Shown here one piece after another: positions 26,898 to 36,886 of a stretch of 64,000 bases of DNA (the stretch's first letter is position 1; every line of letters begins with the position of its first letter). The notes under the pieces were generated by a model. That model saw only the letters and a list, made by a program, of their open reading frames with translations, searched no databases and was not told the DNA's origin. Made by a program: the position numbers and the translations under genes. The stretch covers positions 1-64,000 of the forward strand of contig CAMDKM010000007.1 of the NCBI GenBank assembly GCA_945900965.1, given 5' to 3'. This stretch comes from Bordetella parapertussis (GTDB lineage Bacteria; Pseudomonadota; Gammaproteobacteria; Burkholderiales; JACQAP01).

Positions 26898-27905
26898 ATG
26901 GCCCGAACTATACCCACCACAATGCGTGCGATCGACATCAGCGCACCGGGTGCGCCCGAGGTATTGCGTCCCACTCAAAGACCGGTACCGCAGCCGGCCG
27001 CGGGCGAAGTGCTGATTCAGGTCGCGTATGCCGGTGTCAACCGTCCGGATGTCCTGCAGCGCAAAGGGGGCTATCCCCCGCCTCCCGGGGCGTCGGATAT
27101 TCCTGGATTGGAAATCGCCGGTACGGTCGTATCGACCGGCGTCAACACAGGAGAATGGACGGTCGGTTCGCAGGTATGTGCGCTGGTGACCGGAGGAGGT
27201 TATGCGCAATACGTCACCGCGCCGGAGGTTCAGTGTCTGCCGGTGCCCAAAGGCTTGTCGTTGGAAGAAGCGGCAGGATTGCCCGAAACTTTTTTCACGG
27301 TCTGGGTGAACGTGTTCTTGCGTGGTGGATTAAAAGCCGGCGAAAGCTTGTTGGTGCAGGGTGGATCGAGCGGCATCGGCGTTACCGCCATCCAGATGGC
27401 GCGCGCGTTTGGCAATACCGTGTATGCCACCGCGGGCTCACCTGAAAAATGCGCGGAGTGCGAGAGACTTGGCGCAGCGCGAGCCATCAACTACCGCACC
27501 GAAGATTTTGCGGCGGTGATCAAGGACATCACCAAGGGCCGCGGTGTGGATGTCATACTTGATATGGTTGGGGGCGACTACGTTCCGCGCGAATTGTCCT
27601 GTCTGGCCGACGATGGCCGGCTATCGCTCATCGCCTTTCTCGGCGGCACTCGCGCAACGCTGGAAATGACCGATATTCTGCGTCGCAGACTGACCATCAC
27701 CGGCTCGACCTTGCGTCCGCGTCCGGTTGAAGTCAAGGCCGCCATCGCCCGCGACTTGCGAAACAAGGTTTGGCCGCTGATTGAAGCCGGAAAAATCAGA
27801 CCGGTGGTTTACAAAACTTTCGAACTGGATGCTGCTTCGCAGGCGCATGCGCTGATGGAATCCAGTACACACGTAGGAAAAATCATACTGTCGGTCGCGG
27901 GCTAG
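26898..27905 (+). CDS. Zinc-free quinone oxidoreductase (QOR/PIG3-like MDR)
   Basis: A 335-residue medium-chain dehydrogenase/reductase. The N-terminal GroES-like domain includes QVAYAGVNRPDVLQRKGGYP, typical of NADPH:quinone oxidoreductases and TP53I3/PIG3-like proteins that lack catalytic zinc. The Rossmann motif is VQGGSSGIGVTAIQMARAFG (about residues 152-171). It likely reduces quinones or alkenals with NADPH. An internal ATG eight codons later could also be the start. The promoter and opposite orientation to the aldo/keto reductase suggest that both respond to carbonyl or redox stress; this is inference. Confidence 0.87.
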   Translation: MARTIPTTMRAIDISAPGAPEVLRPTQRPVPQPAAGEVLIQVAYAGVNRPDVLQRKGGYPPPPGASDIPGLEIAGTVVSTGVNTGEWTVGSQVCALVTGGGYAQYVTAPEVQCLPVPKGLSLEEAAGLPETFFTVWVNVFLRGGLKAGESLLVQGGSSGIGVTAIQMARAFGNTVYATAGSPEKCAECERLGAARAINYRTEDFAAVIKDITKGRGVDVILDMVGGDYVPRELSCLADDGRLSLIAFLGGTRATLEMTDILRRRLTITGSTLRPRPVEVKAAIARDLRNKVWPLIEAGKIRPVVYKTFELDAASQAHALMESSTHVGKIILSVAG

Positions 27906-27965
27906 CCGGCAAACTCGACTCAGCCACGGCGCTGGCGGGAACGGGCTTCGCCTGCCGGCGGACTT

Positions 27966-28892
27966 CTAGTCGATGGCGGGAGGTTCGCGTCTGAGCATGG
28001 ACATATCGTGCTGTGCGGCGACCGTCGCGGCGTATTGCACGTTTTTGTCGATTTCCTCGATGTACAGATTCTGCCCGCCGAAGTGCTTGTCGGCATATCC
28101 GTAGGCACTGCCCAAATCATCGTTCAGACGCACCGTTGCCGTTCGGTAAAAAGTCGGGGTCCTGACCACCAGGTCTTCCGCGGACTTGAACATGACGCCG
28201 GCCCGTTTGTCGGATTCATCGCGTGCGGCGAGGCCGCCTTCGACAAATTCGGGATAGAGTCGATCGCGGCATTTTTCGAGATAACAGCGATCCGCCATCT
28301 GGGCAATGATATCTGCCGTGCCCAGCATGTTGCCGATCAGCCGGAAAGTTATGTTCGGCACGTCGATCTTGGCGATCGATTTTTCGTAGCCGGTGAAGTG
28401 GATGATTTTTGCCGCCACCGGCGCAAGCTCTGCCATGCCTATGCGATTCATGTAGTCTTCAAGAAATTTTGCCCCGCGCGACACATGGGTAAGCGTGTAC
28501 TCCGCCCCGTTCTTGTGACGCGTATCGTTGACCTTGCGCAGATACCCGATATCGTGAAACAGAGCCGTTACCACCCCGAAGCGAAAAATTCGGGCACCCA
28601 GCGACTGACGGGAACGGTTGGTGCGCTCATAACCGTCCATCAGTCTGGCCATGGCCAAAGTGACATCAAGGCAGTGTTGCAAATTGTGATAACTGGTATC
28701 GCAGGCACGGTAGCCTGGAAAGTCGCCGCTCTGCAGTCGACTGAGGTCGCGAAAGCCGCGATTCAGTACATGGGTCGATGCGTCCGGATAAAGCTCCAGA
28801 TATATGCGGTTGACTTCTTCATTGACCGACACCGGATCGGTTGTGTTGATCAGGTTGGTCACATCGAAATCGTTGCGGCGAAAGGTGTTCAT
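27966..28892 (-). CDS. HD-domain protein with phosphodiesterase-like YHN motif
   Basis: A 308-residue HD-superfamily protein. The motif SYHNLQHCLDV (H69, H73) precedes ALFHDIGYL (H113, D114), and further histidines follow in LTHVSRGAKF and KIIHFTGYEK. The YHN-x-x-H arrangement resembles class I cyclic nucleotide phosphodiesterases more than HD-GYP enzymes. It lacks an input domain, signal peptide or membrane segment. A role in cyclic nucleotide or other phosphate-ester hydrolysis is plausible but unproven. The gene is divergent from the RNase gene at 29118, with 225 bp between. Confidence 0.75.
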   Translation of the reverse strand: MNTFRRNDFDVTNLINTTDPVSVNEEVNRIYLELYPDASTHVLNRGFRDLSRLQSGDFPGYRACDTSYHNLQHCLDVTLAMARLMDGYERTNRSRQSLGARIFRFGVVTALFHDIGYLRKVNDTRHKNGAEYTLTHVSRGAKFLEDYMNRIGMAELAPVAAKIIHFTGYEKSIAKIDVPNITFRLIGNMLGTADIIAQMADRCYLEKCRDRLYPEFVEGGLAARDESDKRAGVMFKSAEDLVVRTPTFYRTATVRLNDDLGSAYGYADKHFGGQNLYIEEIDKNVQYAATVAAQHDMSMLRREPPAID

Positions 28893-29117
28893 GGACCGGT
28901 TTCTCTGGGAGCCTTATTCGAATCGCCAAGAATAATGTCGCTCATTGGAGACATAAAACTTGGATAGTACTCCCACTTTCGCTCACAATTCAAGCCCTTT
29001 TCCTGACTTGGAACAACAACATACGGTTATCTATTGCCGTGGCTGGCGGTCAATGCACAGGAAAATTCTCAAGAAACCGCGACAATGCATTGAACAATTG
29101 GCCAAAACTTTACCTGT

Positions 29118-29525
29118 TTGATACTGATGATTCTAGACCTCTTCAAGACCAGAGATCAATTCCGATTCACACTTTTGCATATTTTTTTTGGGCTTTGTGT
29201 GCTCACGGCGACCTTGGCGATCGCCGGACAGGCATTGACCCACGGCCGGGCCGACACAATTCATGCGGCGGAGCTGCCCGCGGAAGCACACGAAACCCTC
29301 GCGCTCATTGGCAGCGGCGGACCGTTTCCTTACGCGCAAGACGGAGCGATATTCGCCAACAGGGAACGTCTACTTCCGCTGGGGCCACGTGGCAGTTACC
29401 GGGAATACACGGTGCGCACGCCGGGCCGCAGAGATCGCGGCGCCCGCAGAATCGTCGCGCGCACGAATGGAGAGTTCTACTACACTGACGACCATTACCG
29501 CAGCTTTCGGCGCATTCTCGAATGA
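29118..29525 (+). CDS. Exported guanyl-specific ribonuclease (RNase Sa/N1 family)
   Basis: A 135-residue protein with a hydrophobic N-terminal segment (LHIFFGLCVLTATLAIAG) that would act as signal peptide or anchor, followed by a microbial ribonuclease domain. Family hallmarks are LALIGSGGPFPYAQDG, FANRERLLPLGPRGSYREYT (catalytic Glu in YREYT), the Arg in ARRIV and the catalytic His in YTDDHYRSF. It should cleave RNA after guanosine outside the cytoplasm. The next gene on the same strand encodes a barstar-like protein, the natural inhibitor type for this enzyme class. Confidence 0.9.
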   Translation: MILMILDLFKTRDQFRFTLLHIFFGLCVLTATLAIAGQALTHGRADTIHAAELPAEAHETLALIGSGGPFPYAQDGAIFANRERLLPLGPRGSYREYTVRTPGRRDRGARRIVARTNGEFYYTDDHYRSFRRILE

Positions 29526-29533
29526 ACCTAAAA

Positions 29534-29668
29534 ACCGCACCACAGAGACACCGAGAAGAGCGATATATCAATCAGTTGTGGTGTCAGCAGTTTTCACCTT
29601 TCGGGCGTGGACGCGAATAGATGCAAGAATTTGTCTTTCTCCGTGTTCTCAGTGCCTCTGTGGTTCAA
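29534..29668. repeat. Inverted-repeat element I between RNase and barstar genes
   Basis: Left arm 29534-29558 (ACCGCACCACAGAGACACCG onward) and right arm 29637-29668 (TTTCTCCGTGTTCTCAGTGC onward) complement each other across a loop of about 80 nt. The outer borders AAAAACCGC and GGCTTTTTC resemble those of element E. The hairpin would lie between RNase and inhibitor on a shared transcript, where it could reduce or uncouple expression. Confidence 0.82.
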
Positions 29669-29682
29669 CGGCTTTTTCTAGT

Positions 29683-30126
29683 ATGAAACATGAATTAGCC
29701 GAATTGCTCGAACGTGGCGTGGGCGGGGTGTACCGCTATCACGGCAACTTCCCCGCTGACAAAATGCAGGCAGCGGTCGAACACGGAATTCATCCGGCCG
29801 CGATCGAATTGGCCCGGGTGCGCGATAAAAATGCGTTTCTGAAGACGGCCGCGAATGCCCTGTTGTTTCCCGACTATTTCGGACACAACTGGGACGCGTT
29901 CTATGATTGCCTGTTGGAACTGGAAAACCGGCAGGAAAAAGGTGCCCTGCTATGTTTGCGCGACACTTCCGGCTTTGCGCGCGCCGAACCGGAAGAATTC
30001 GCCACGGCAATCGACGCGCTGCGTGAAGCGGTCGAATACTGGAACGAGAGGCAAAAAATACTGCTGGTTGTCACCGAACTCGAAGCGCCGATATTGGCGC
30101 CGGAACTGCCCGAACTCAGCTCGTAG
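29683..30126 (+). CDS. Barstar family RNase inhibitor
   Basis: A 147-residue barstar-fold protein. The segment [20 protein letters not shown] (residues about 58-77) is the barstar signature, where the acidic inhibitor helix of barstar lies. The protein is cytoplasmic. The ATG at 29683 comes just after element I. It probably protects the cell from the RNase encoded upstream, although inhibition of that particular enzyme is inferred from proximity. Its last codons overlap the 3' end of the convergent rppH gene by 11 bp. Confidence 0.88.
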   Translation: MKHELAELLERGVGGVYRYHGNFPADKMQAAVEHGIHPAAIELARVRDKNAFLKTAANALLFPDYFGHNWDAFYDCLLELENRQEKGALLCLRDTSGFARAEPEEFATAIDALREAVEYWNERQKILLVVTELEAPILAPELPELSS

Positions 30127-30640
30127 CGATGCGGCGCCCGCGTCGCAGCCCTGTTTGCGGCGGCCGATTGGCATCCAGAAAGCGCGCGAGTTCCTGCAAT
30201 GCGCGCTGATATACGTCGCGCTTGAACTCAATCACGCTTTCCAGTGGCACCCAGTACTCGTGCCAGCGCCAGGCATCGAATTCCGGATGCTCGCAATTAC
30301 GCAGGCATACGTCGCTGTCTCTTCCCACCAACCGAAGCAGGAACCAGATCTGTTTCTGGCCACGGTAAACCGTGCGGCTTTCGCGGCGAACCCAGGTGTG
30401 CGGCACGTCATAGCGCATCCACTCCCGCGTCCGGCCGAGGATCTTCACGTGAGGCGGATCCAGACCGACCTCTTCCTTGAGTTCGCGGAACATCGCCTGC
30501 TCGGGCGTTTCGCCTGGCTTGATACCCCCTTGCGGAAACTGCCAGGCGTGCTCTTTGATGCGTTTACCCCAGAAGACCTCGTTTTTGCCGTTGCACAGAA
30601 CAATTCCCACGTTCGGGCGATAGCCGTCACGATCAATCAT
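30116..30640 (-). CDS. rppH: RNA pyrophosphohydrolase RppH
   Basis: A 174-residue Nudix hydrolase that removes pyrophosphate from 5'-triphosphorylated mRNA and so starts RNase E-dependent decay. The Nudix box [20 protein letters not shown] followed by VGL is intact, and the N-terminus [20 protein letters not shown] and [10 protein letters not shown] are diagnostic of RppH. I choose the ATG at 30640. The order rppH, a speE-like gene, then divergent proS and a lytic transglycosylase is typical of betaproteobacteria. Confidence 0.94.
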   Translation of the reverse strand: MIDRDGYRPNVGIVLCNGKNEVFWGKRIKEHAWQFPQGGIKPGETPEQAMFRELKEEVGLDPPHVKILGRTREWMRYDVPHTWVRRESRTVYRGQKQIWFLLRLVGRDSDVCLRNCEHPEFDAWRWHEYWVPLESVIEFKRDVYQRALQELARFLDANRPPQTGLRRGRRIATS

Positions 30641-30720
30641 GTGAGCCACCCCAAACAAATTTGAACTTGCCCCGATTCTTCCACAAAAGTGGCGGGATAA
30701 AAAGTTATTACGGCAGATTT

Positions 30721-31500
30721 TCAGGCCAGTAGACGGCTCGCGGAGCGCTGGTTTGACTCCCGCATGCCCTCAACAAATTGCAAAAATTCAAGGCCGTACA
30801 GCGTTTGCAGGGAACGGGCACAGGTTCTCAGATCGTCCCATTTGGGTTCCTCGAGGGCCCGGCTGAAGGCCAGTACCGCCACATTGCCGCGACGTACGGC
30901 CGGCACGCACACAACCGCTGTAAACGTCGCCCGCAAAGCGGCGAGACAATCCTCGAAACGGGCATCGGAACTCCAGAGATTGACCACCAGGACACCATCG
31001 GGACCCAGCGCCGATTGCGCGTCGAAATAAAACTTCTCCGACGCCAGCCCCTGCGCCTGATCGCGGCCGTCATAACCATCCACCATCAACACGTCGCAAC
31101 TATGCGGATGTTCGGCAACCCAGGCCGCCCCGTCGGCGTGTTCGACCAGAAATCGCTCGTCATTTTCAGGAACGTGAAAATACTGGCGTGCCGCCACAAT
31201 CACCTGGGCATTGGATTCGATCACGATGGTCCTGGACCAGGGCAGCCGGCGGTAGACAAATTTCGGCAGGGAGCCCCCGCCCAGCCCAATCATGAGGAAG
31301 CGCTCCGAGCGCGGCCGGAACAACAAAAACGCCATCATCGCGCGTGTATAGGACAACACCAACCCGTCGGGATCGGCGAGCTTCATCGAACTTTGCACCG
31401 TATCGCTTCCCAGGTGCAGCGAACGAATGCCGTCTTTCTCGCTCACTTCGACACTGACTTCGCGGCTTGCCTGTTGCTTGTTTCTCCACTTGCCGAACAT
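30721..31500 (-). CDS. Spermidine synthase-like methyltransferase-fold protein
   Basis: A 259-residue protein with the spermidine synthase Rossmann fold: [20 protein letters not shown] (about residues 66-85), an acidic residue in IVIESNAQV and [11 protein letters not shown] with the catalytic-site Asp. It lacks the N-terminal tetramerisation domain of full SpeE and several polyamine-binding residues, as in the many unassigned SpeE-like proteins of proteobacteria. Aminopropyltransferase activity is therefore uncertain. It lies between rppH and the divergent proS. Confidence 0.82.
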   Translation of the reverse strand: MFGKWRNKQQASREVSVEVSEKDGIRSLHLGSDTVQSSMKLADPDGLVLSYTRAMMAFLLFRPRSERFLMIGLGGGSLPKFVYRRLPWSRTIVIESNAQVIVAARQYFHVPENDERFLVEHADGAAWVAEHPHSCDVLMVDGYDGRDQAQGLASEKFYFDAQSALGPDGVLVVNLWSSDARFEDCLAALRATFTAVVCVPAVRRGNVAVLAFSRALEEPKWDDLRTCARSLQTLYGLEFLQFVEGMRESNQRSASRLLA

Positions 31501-31591
31501 CCCAAATCCCTGCGTAATCCCTGATTGTGAAAGGCCGATCGCGCCCTGCCATCACGTAGAATAGCCGCTTTTCGAAATCAGGTTGGGTCCC

Positions 31592-33301
31592 ATGCGCACC
31601 TCGCAGTTTTTTATTTCCACCCTCAAGGAAGCCCCGAGCGAAGCCGAATTGATCAGTCACAAGCTGATGTTGCGCGCCGGTCTGATCAAAAAACTCGGCA
31701 GCGGCCTGTACTCCTGGATGCCTCTGGGTCTGCGGGTTCTGCGCAAGGTGGAAAACATCGTGCGCGAGGAAATGAATCGCGCCGGGGCGATCGAAGTATT
31801 GCTGCCGGCGGTGCAGCCGGCCGAGCTGTGGCGGGAAACCGGCCGCTGGGACGTGTTCGGTCCGCAGATGCTCAAAATACGCGACCGCCACGAGCGCGAT
31901 TTCTGCTTCGGGCCCACGCACGAAGAAGTCATCACCGACATCGCCCGCAAGGAAATTCGCTCCTACCGGCAGTTGCCGCTCAATCTTTATCAGATCCAGA
32001 CCAAATTCCGCGACGAAATTCGGCCGCGTTTTGGCGTCATGCGGGCCCGCGAGTTTGTCATGAAGGATGCCTATTCCTTCCATGTCGACTTCGAGGATCT
32101 GACGCGCGAGTACCGCAATATGTTCGATACCTACTCGCGGATTTTTACCCGGCTTGGATTGAAATACCGGGCGGTGGCCGCCGACCCGGGCGCCATCGGT
32201 GGCACGGGTTCGCATGAATTTCATGTGCTGGCGGACTCCGGGGAGGACGCCATCGCCTACTCGTCCCAGTCGGACTACGCCGCCAATGTGGAATTGGCCG
32301 AGGCCTTGCCGCCCCCCACCGCGCGCGCAGCCGGCAAACAACGGATGGAGAAAGTTACGACGCCCGGAAAAACCACCTGCGAAGACGTTGCCGAATTCCT
32401 GAAACTGCCGCTGACACAATCGGTGAAGGCGCTGGCGCTGATGCATGAAGAACAATTCTTCATGCTGTTGCTGCGCGGAGACCACCAGTTGAATGAAGTC
32501 AAGGCGGGGAAATTACCCGGCCTGCAACCCTTCCGCTTCGCAACCGAGAAAGAAATCGAAACCCGAATCGGCTGCCGCCCCGGGTATATCGGTCCCGTTG
32601 GGCTGCCCAAGGACATCACCGTGATTGCCGATCGCTCGGTGGCCATCATGAGCGACTTTGTTTGCGGGGCAAACGAAGCGGGCTTTCATTTCACCGGCGT
32701 GAATTTCGGCCGCGATCTGCCGCAGCCTGCCGCCATCGCGGATTTGCGCAATGCCGTCACCGGGGACTCCAGCCCCGACGGCAAGGGTCATCTGGAAATC
32801 TGCCGTGGCATCGAAGTCGGCCACATATTTCAGTTGCGCACCAAGTATTCACAGGCAATGAGCGCTAACTATCTCGACGAAGCCGGCAAATCCCAGGTAA
32901 TGGAAATGGGTTGTTACGGCATCGGGGTGTCGCGCATCGTCGCTGCGGCAATCGAACAGGGCAACGATGCCAAGGGCATCATCTGGCCTCAACCCATGGC
33001 GCCATTTCAGGTCGCCATCGCACCGATCGGTTATCGAAAAAATCCCGAGGTCAAAATTGCCGCGGACCGGCTCCATGAGAACCTCCAGGCGGCAGGGATC
33101 GAAGTGCTGCTGGACGACCGGGACGAGCGGCCAGGCGTGATGTTCGCCGATCTGGAATTGATCGGCATTCCCCACCGGGTAACGATTGGCGATCGCGGAC
33201 TAAAAGAGGGCAAACTCGAATACCAGACCCGCGGCGGCGCCGAAGTGCTCAGCCTCGCGGTGACCGAGGCCGCGGAAAAATTGCAAGCCTGGTGCGGATG
33301 A
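31592..33301 (+). CDS. proS: Prolyl-tRNA synthetase
   Basis: A 569-residue class II aminoacyl-tRNA synthetase of the bacterial type. Motif 1 lies in [20 protein letters not shown], motif 2 in [20 protein letters not shown], and the YbaK-like editing domain occupies roughly residues 230-390 before motif 3 ([20 protein letters not shown]). The C-terminal anticodon-binding domain is complete. The ATG at 31592 is used; an upstream TTG would add three residues. Its stop codon overlaps the ATG of the lytic transglycosylase gene (ATGA). Confidence 0.95.
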   Translation: MRTSQFFISTLKEAPSEAELISHKLMLRAGLIKKLGSGLYSWMPLGLRVLRKVENIVREEMNRAGAIEVLLPAVQPAELWRETGRWDVFGPQMLKIRDRHERDFCFGPTHEEVITDIARKEIRSYRQLPLNLYQIQTKFRDEIRPRFGVMRAREFVMKDAYSFHVDFEDLTREYRNMFDTYSRIFTRLGLKYRAVAADPGAIGGTGSHEFHVLADSGEDAIAYSSQSDYAANVELAEALPPPTARAAGKQRMEKVTTPGKTTCEDVAEFLKLPLTQSVKALALMHEEQFFMLLLRGDHQLNEVKAGKLPGLQPFRFATEKEIETRIGCRPGYIGPVGLPKDITVIADRSVAIMSDFVCGANEAGFHFTGVNFGRDLPQPAAIADLRNAVTGDSSPDGKGHLEICRGIEVGHIFQLRTKYSQAMSANYLDEAGKSQVMEMGCYGIGVSRIVAAAIEQGNDAKGIIWPQPMAPFQVAIAPIGYRKNPEVKIAADRLHENLQAAGIEVLLDDRDERPGVMFADLELIGIPHRVTIGDRGLKEGKLEYQTRGGAEVLSLAVTEAAEKLQAWCG

Positions 33302-33948
33302 TCGCAAATCTTCGTTCGCAGCTCGGATTTTTTGCCGCCATTCTACTGTCGATATCCGCCCCGATCGCGCTGGGCGGGGAACAGAAATATGAACCCCTGT
33401 CCGTCAGCGTCCGGGCTTCGCTGCATGAATCGGTCGCCGACCAGGCCAGCCCAAGACTGACATTTGCCTCCGAAACGGAAGGCGCTGCATGGCTGGCGGA
33501 GATGTCGAAGCGGCTGGAAAAATATGTCGGAGATCGTTTGGTTCGGGAAGAACTGCTGATCACCACGCAATACGAGGCGACCCGCGCGGGCCTGGATCCG
33601 CAGCTTGTGTTAGGCGTGATTCAAGTCGAAAGCCGTTTTCGCAAACATGCCGTGTCGAAAGCGGGCGCCCGCGGTTACATGCAAGTCATGCCATTCTGGG
33701 TCGAATTGATCGGGACAGCCGACCAGAATCTTTTCAACCTGCGCACCAACCTGCGTTACGGCTGCACGATCCTGCGCCATTATCTGGACATGGAGCGCGG
33801 CAATATTTTTCGCGCGCTGGGACGCTACAACGGCTCGCTGGGCAAATCCGTCTATCCCCAGAAAGTCCGGCGCGCCTGGAAGGAGACTTGGGACTACGGC
33901 AGCCCGGGCACAATCATCAGCCCCGCGCGTTACCTCGGCACGAACTGA
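33298..33948 (+). CDS. Lytic transglycosylase (SLT domain)
   Basis: A 216-residue exported peptidoglycan lyase. A signal peptide covers about residues 1-26 ([18 protein letters not shown]). The SLT domain starts near residue 90; its catalytic Glu is in [20 protein letters not shown], followed by GYMQVMPFW and the RYNGSLG region. It cleaves glycan strands with formation of 1,6-anhydromuramic acid. The ATG overlaps the proS stop, which implies translational coupling, a pairing conserved in betaproteobacteria. The gene's 3' end overlaps the convergent tlpA-like gene by 19 bp. Confidence 0.9.
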   Translation: MIANLRSQLGFFAAILLSISAPIALGGEQKYEPLSVSVRASLHESVADQASPRLTFASETEGAAWLAEMSKRLEKYVGDRLVREELLITTQYEATRAGLDPQLVLGVIQVESRFRKHAVSKAGARGYMQVMPFWVELIGTADQNLFNLRTNLRYGCTILRHYLDMERGNIFRALGRYNGSLGKSVYPQKVRRAWKETWDYGSPGTIISPARYLGTN

Positions 33949-34430
33949 GCGCTCTGCTCCGCCCTGCTGTCCTTGTCAGCCATTAACTCGTCGATCTGCT
34001 TGCGGGTGATCTTGCCGACCTGACGTTTCACCAGCCTGCCCTTGGGATTGAAAAAAAACGTCGTGGGCAATCCGGGGACGGAGCCGACCTGGTCGGCGTC
34101 CTGGTTGCTTCCCAAAATGATGGGGTAGTTGACGAACATGCCCTCGGCGAACTGCAATACCTGCTTGGAATCCTGAAACTCCATGGCCACGCCGAGGATT
34201 TGCACGTCCTTGCGCGCCTCCTTGAGTGCCACCAGATCCGGTATTTCCTCCAGGCAGGGCGGGCACCAGGTGGCCCAGAAATTCACGATCAGCCACTTCC
34301 CGCGGTAATGTGACAAGCGATGGGCTCGCCCATTGGTGTCGGTCAACACGAAGTCCCTGCTGCTCGCGTTGGCGGGCAAGCCGATCATCATTACGGCCAG
34401 GGTTAACAGCACGAGCCATATATTGCGCAT
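33930..34430 (-). CDS. TlpA-family thiol-disulfide oxidoreductase
   Basis: A 166-residue periplasmic thioredoxin-like protein. It has a signal peptide (LVLLTLAVMMIGLPANA), the redox motif FWATWCPPC at about residues 52-60 and the cis-proline segment GLPTTFFF. TlpA/ResA-like proteins reduce disulfides in exported proteins, for example in cytochrome c maturation. It starts 1 bp after the yihY gene ends on the same strand, so the two form an operon. Confidence 0.9.
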   Translation of the reverse strand: MRNIWLVLLTLAVMMIGLPANASSRDFVLTDTNGRAHRLSHYRGKWLIVNFWATWCPPCLEEIPDLVALKEARKDVQILGVAMEFQDSKQVLQFAEGMFVNYPIILGSNQDADQVGSVPGLPTTFFFNPKGRLVKRQVGKITRKQIDELMADKDSRAEQSAQFVPR

Positions 34431-34431
34431 G

Positions 34432-35691
34432 TCAGGCGGCGCGCGCCGGGCGCGCGATGCTGGTTCCGAACAATTCCTTCAAGGTCATGTCCAATTCCCC
34501 GTCCACGCCTTGCATCACGCTTGCCACCAGGCGTTTTACCGTATTCTCCTGGCTGTTTTCCGCGGCATCCTTGCTCAACACAAATACCCGGAAAATTTCC
34601 TTCATTCGAATTCTCTCCACATCGCGGACCAGCGTCCAGCCGTTACCCTGCAATTTAGCCACCCAGCCCGCCGCCTCCAGCTTATCCAGAATCAACTCGG
34701 TTTCTTCCCAGGAAAGGCGTAACGCAACCCGCATTTGCTGAAGATTAAGCACGTTGCCATCAAGGTAGGCACGATAAAGCAACCGGAGAATTTCGACCGC
34801 ATCGACAAACTGGTTGCCCACCGCGCGATTGAGCTGCACCCCCCCCGTGCGCCAGTAGGGAAGAACCGCGGTGATGACCGCGGCAAACACCAGCACCACC
34901 CAGGAAAGGTAGATCCAAATCAGCAAAATGGGCAGACTGGCAAACGTGCCGTAGATCAATTTGTAGTTGGCGAAATTGGCAATAAAGTTCCCGAAGACGT
35001 TTTTCATCCCTTCAAATGCCATGGCGGCGATGACACCCCCGACCGCGGCGTCCAGCAAGGTTACCTGTCGATTCGGTACAGTCCGGTAGAGAAACGCAAA
35101 CGCGATCGAGGTCATCAACAAGGGGCTGATTTTCAATGCCACAATCATCATCGGCGAGGAGGCTCTCTCGAATCCGAGCGAGTAGGACACCAGCCACGAG
35201 GTCACCGACAGACTACCCCCGATCAGGATCGGCCCGATGGTCAATACCGACCAGTAAATGAGTATGCGCTGGATCAGCGGACGCGGCCGTCTTGCCCGCC
35301 AGATGGTGTTGAAGGCACGGTCGATGGTTAACATCATCATGATCGCCGTTCCGACCAGCAACACGATGCCCAATGCAGTCAGGCGCGCGGCGTTGTCGGC
35401 GAACTGCTGCATGTAGAGCGTGATGACCTTGGAGGATGCGGCGGGCACCAGGTTAGCCGTCACATATTTTTTCAGCACTTCGATGATGCCATCGAACACC
35501 GGAAACGCCGCCATCATGGTCGCCGTGATGGTTACCAGTGGGACCAGCGCAAGCAAAGAGGTAAAGGTCAGACTGCCGCAGAGCTGGAAACAGCGCTCTT
35601 CCTTGAAGCGCCGGTAGACAAGCACCACAAAATTCCAAAGCAGATGGAACTGCCTCAATATTTCCCGAACCAATGGCACGCGTATTTTCAT
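34432..35691 (-). CDS. YihY/BrkB family inner-membrane protein
   Basis: A 419-residue integral membrane protein with about six hydrophobic segments and the family signature FKEERCFQLCGSLTFTSLLA near residue 29. The middle contains LPILLIWIYLSWVVLVFAAV. A cytoplasmic C-terminal extension of about 130 residues, helix-rich and possibly winged-helix-like (NLQQMRVALRLSWEETELIL), is typical of the longer proteobacterial members. Older annotations call these proteins ribonuclease BN, which is not supported. The physiological role is unclear. The gene overlaps no neighbour upstream and leads the yihY-tlpA operon. Confidence 0.88.
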   Translation of the reverse strand: MKIRVPLVREILRQFHLLWNFVVLVYRRFKEERCFQLCGSLTFTSLLALVPLVTITATMMAAFPVFDGIIEVLKKYVTANLVPAASSKVITLYMQQFADNAARLTALGIVLLVGTAIMMMLTIDRAFNTIWRARRPRPLIQRILIYWSVLTIGPILIGGSLSVTSWLVSYSLGFERASSPMMIVALKISPLLMTSIAFAFLYRTVPNRQVTLLDAAVGGVIAAMAFEGMKNVFGNFIANFANYKLIYGTFASLPILLIWIYLSWVVLVFAAVITAVLPYWRTGGVQLNRAVGNQFVDAVEILRLLYRAYLDGNVLNLQQMRVALRLSWEETELILDKLEAAGWVAKLQGNGWTLVRDVERIRMKEIFRVFVLSKDAAENSQENTVKRLVASVMQGVDGELDMTLKELFGTSIARPARAA

Positions 35692-35763
35692 GAAGGGATG
35701 CAGGAAACTCGATCGTTATAATAATGCCAATTCGGACTGGGCATACAGTGCAACAATTGGGCC

Positions 35764-36162
35764 ATGCGAAAATACACTTCGTGGGAATTCTTGCCTGCCT
35801 GCTTCCATAACGTCGAAGCGGTCCGGGAAATGGCTGCGCCCATGCAGTATTCCCTCGCAAGCACCAGTACTTCAAGACCCAAAGTCATCATGACGGACGA
35901 TCGGCAGATAGGAAAGACCTCATCCGGCGCGTTTCGCGGGGGACTCGGGTCGATCCGCCAAGCCATCATGTCCCCTCCGCGGCACACCGGCCTGCCTATC
36001 CACGGGTTGCCCGGCACCCAGGTCGGCCCACGCGCCCGCAGTGCGGGTACGATCCCTCCTGCCGGAGCAGGTGCCGAACTTCCGCTGAACGATGACAAAA
36101 AGCGTCTTGGCGTCGCCGGGGGCACGTGTCTGGCGGGCACGGCTGCAAAGCTCTGGCAATGA
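35764..36162 (+). pseudogene. wrbA: Decayed wrbA (NAD(P)H:quinone oxidoreductase)
   Basis: A 132-codon open frame that retains scattered WrbA features. WEFLPACFHNVEAVREMA aligns column by column with the WrbA start EILVLYYSRHGAVREMA, then jumps to APMQYSLAST, which matches NMAAPMKYFLDGT about 65 residues later. The rest keeps the spacing of SMMLPLLHHGMLIVGLP and PLSEDEKRLxRALGxRLAETAAKL as IMSPPRHTGLPIHGLP and LPLNDDKKRLGVAGGTCLAG. The flavin-binding core is deleted and many residues are lost, so the product should be inactive. Position between yihY and hugZ/DUF2069 fits the usual betaproteobacterial site of wrbA. Confidence 0.6.
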
Positions 36163-36193
36163 TCGTCGCGACCTGCACCTCGTCGGCTCGGTC

Positions 36194-36886
36194 ATGAATC
36201 GGGGCAGCCAGGCTCGGCAACTCGCCCGCCGCCACTCCAGCGGCGCCTTGGCGACCCAGTCCAGGAAATTGCCTGGTTACCCCTATGCTTCCGCCCTGCC
36301 CTGCTGCACCGACGCCCAAGGTCGGATCGTTATACTCATCAGCAGCCTTGCCGAGCATACCCAGAATGCCGACGCTGACCCGCGGGCCAGTTTTCTTCTC
36401 GCTTCGTTCGGGCCGGACCTCCCGGAGCAGGCGCGGCTAAGCTTGATGGGCGAGCTGGCGCCCAGCGAAGATGCGACGGTCGCGGCACGTTATCTGCGTT
36501 TCTTCCCGGAAGCTCGACAATTTCTGGAGATCGGTGGATTTCGGTTTTTTGTACTGACGCCGCGCAGCCTGCGCTACATTGCAGGTTTCGGAGCGATACA
36601 CAATTTGTCATCAGAAGAATATCTGGCGGCCGCACACCCGATAACCGACGCGGAAAGTGACATCCTGTCCCACATGAATACTGATCACGCCAACAACCTG
36701 CGCGAGTACTGCCGTCATTTCCACGGAGTATTGCCCGAGGTGACGGAAATGATAGGCATCGACTGTGACGGGTTCGACCTGCGCGCCGACGGCGTGCGGC
36801 GTCGTTGCGACTTCGATGGCGAAGTCAAGGATGCACAGGCCGCGCGCGCCGAACTGGTGAAACTCGCACGGCTTGCCCGCCAGTGA
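36194..36886 (+). CDS. HugZ-family haem utilisation/FMN-binding split barrel protein
   Basis: A 230-residue protein. Residues 1 to about 145 form the pyridoxamine-phosphate-oxidase-like split barrel (QLARRHSSGALATQSRKLPG then YPYASALPC), and residues about 150-230 form the DUF2470 domain with HMNTDHANNLREYCRHF. HugZ proteins bind haem or flavin and have been linked to haem degradation and iron use. The ATG at 36194 matches the family N-terminus. The gene ends with GTGA, where the DUF2069 gene starts. Confidence 0.85.
   Translation: MNRGSQARQLARRHSSGALATQSRKLPGYPYASALPCCTDAQGRIVILISSLAEHTQNADADPRASFLLASFGPDLPEQARLSLMGELAPSEDATVAARYLRFFPEARQFLEIGGFRFFVLTPRSLRYIAGFGAIHNLSSEEYLAAAHPITDAESDILSHMNTDHANNLREYCRHFHGVLPEVTEMIGIDCDGFDLRADGVRRRCDFDGEVKDAQAARAELVKLARLARQ

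Noticed and set aside
34432..35691. Annotation of the YihY protein as ribonuclease BN
   Set aside because: The protein is an integral membrane protein without any nuclease motif; the name stems from a known misassignment in this family.
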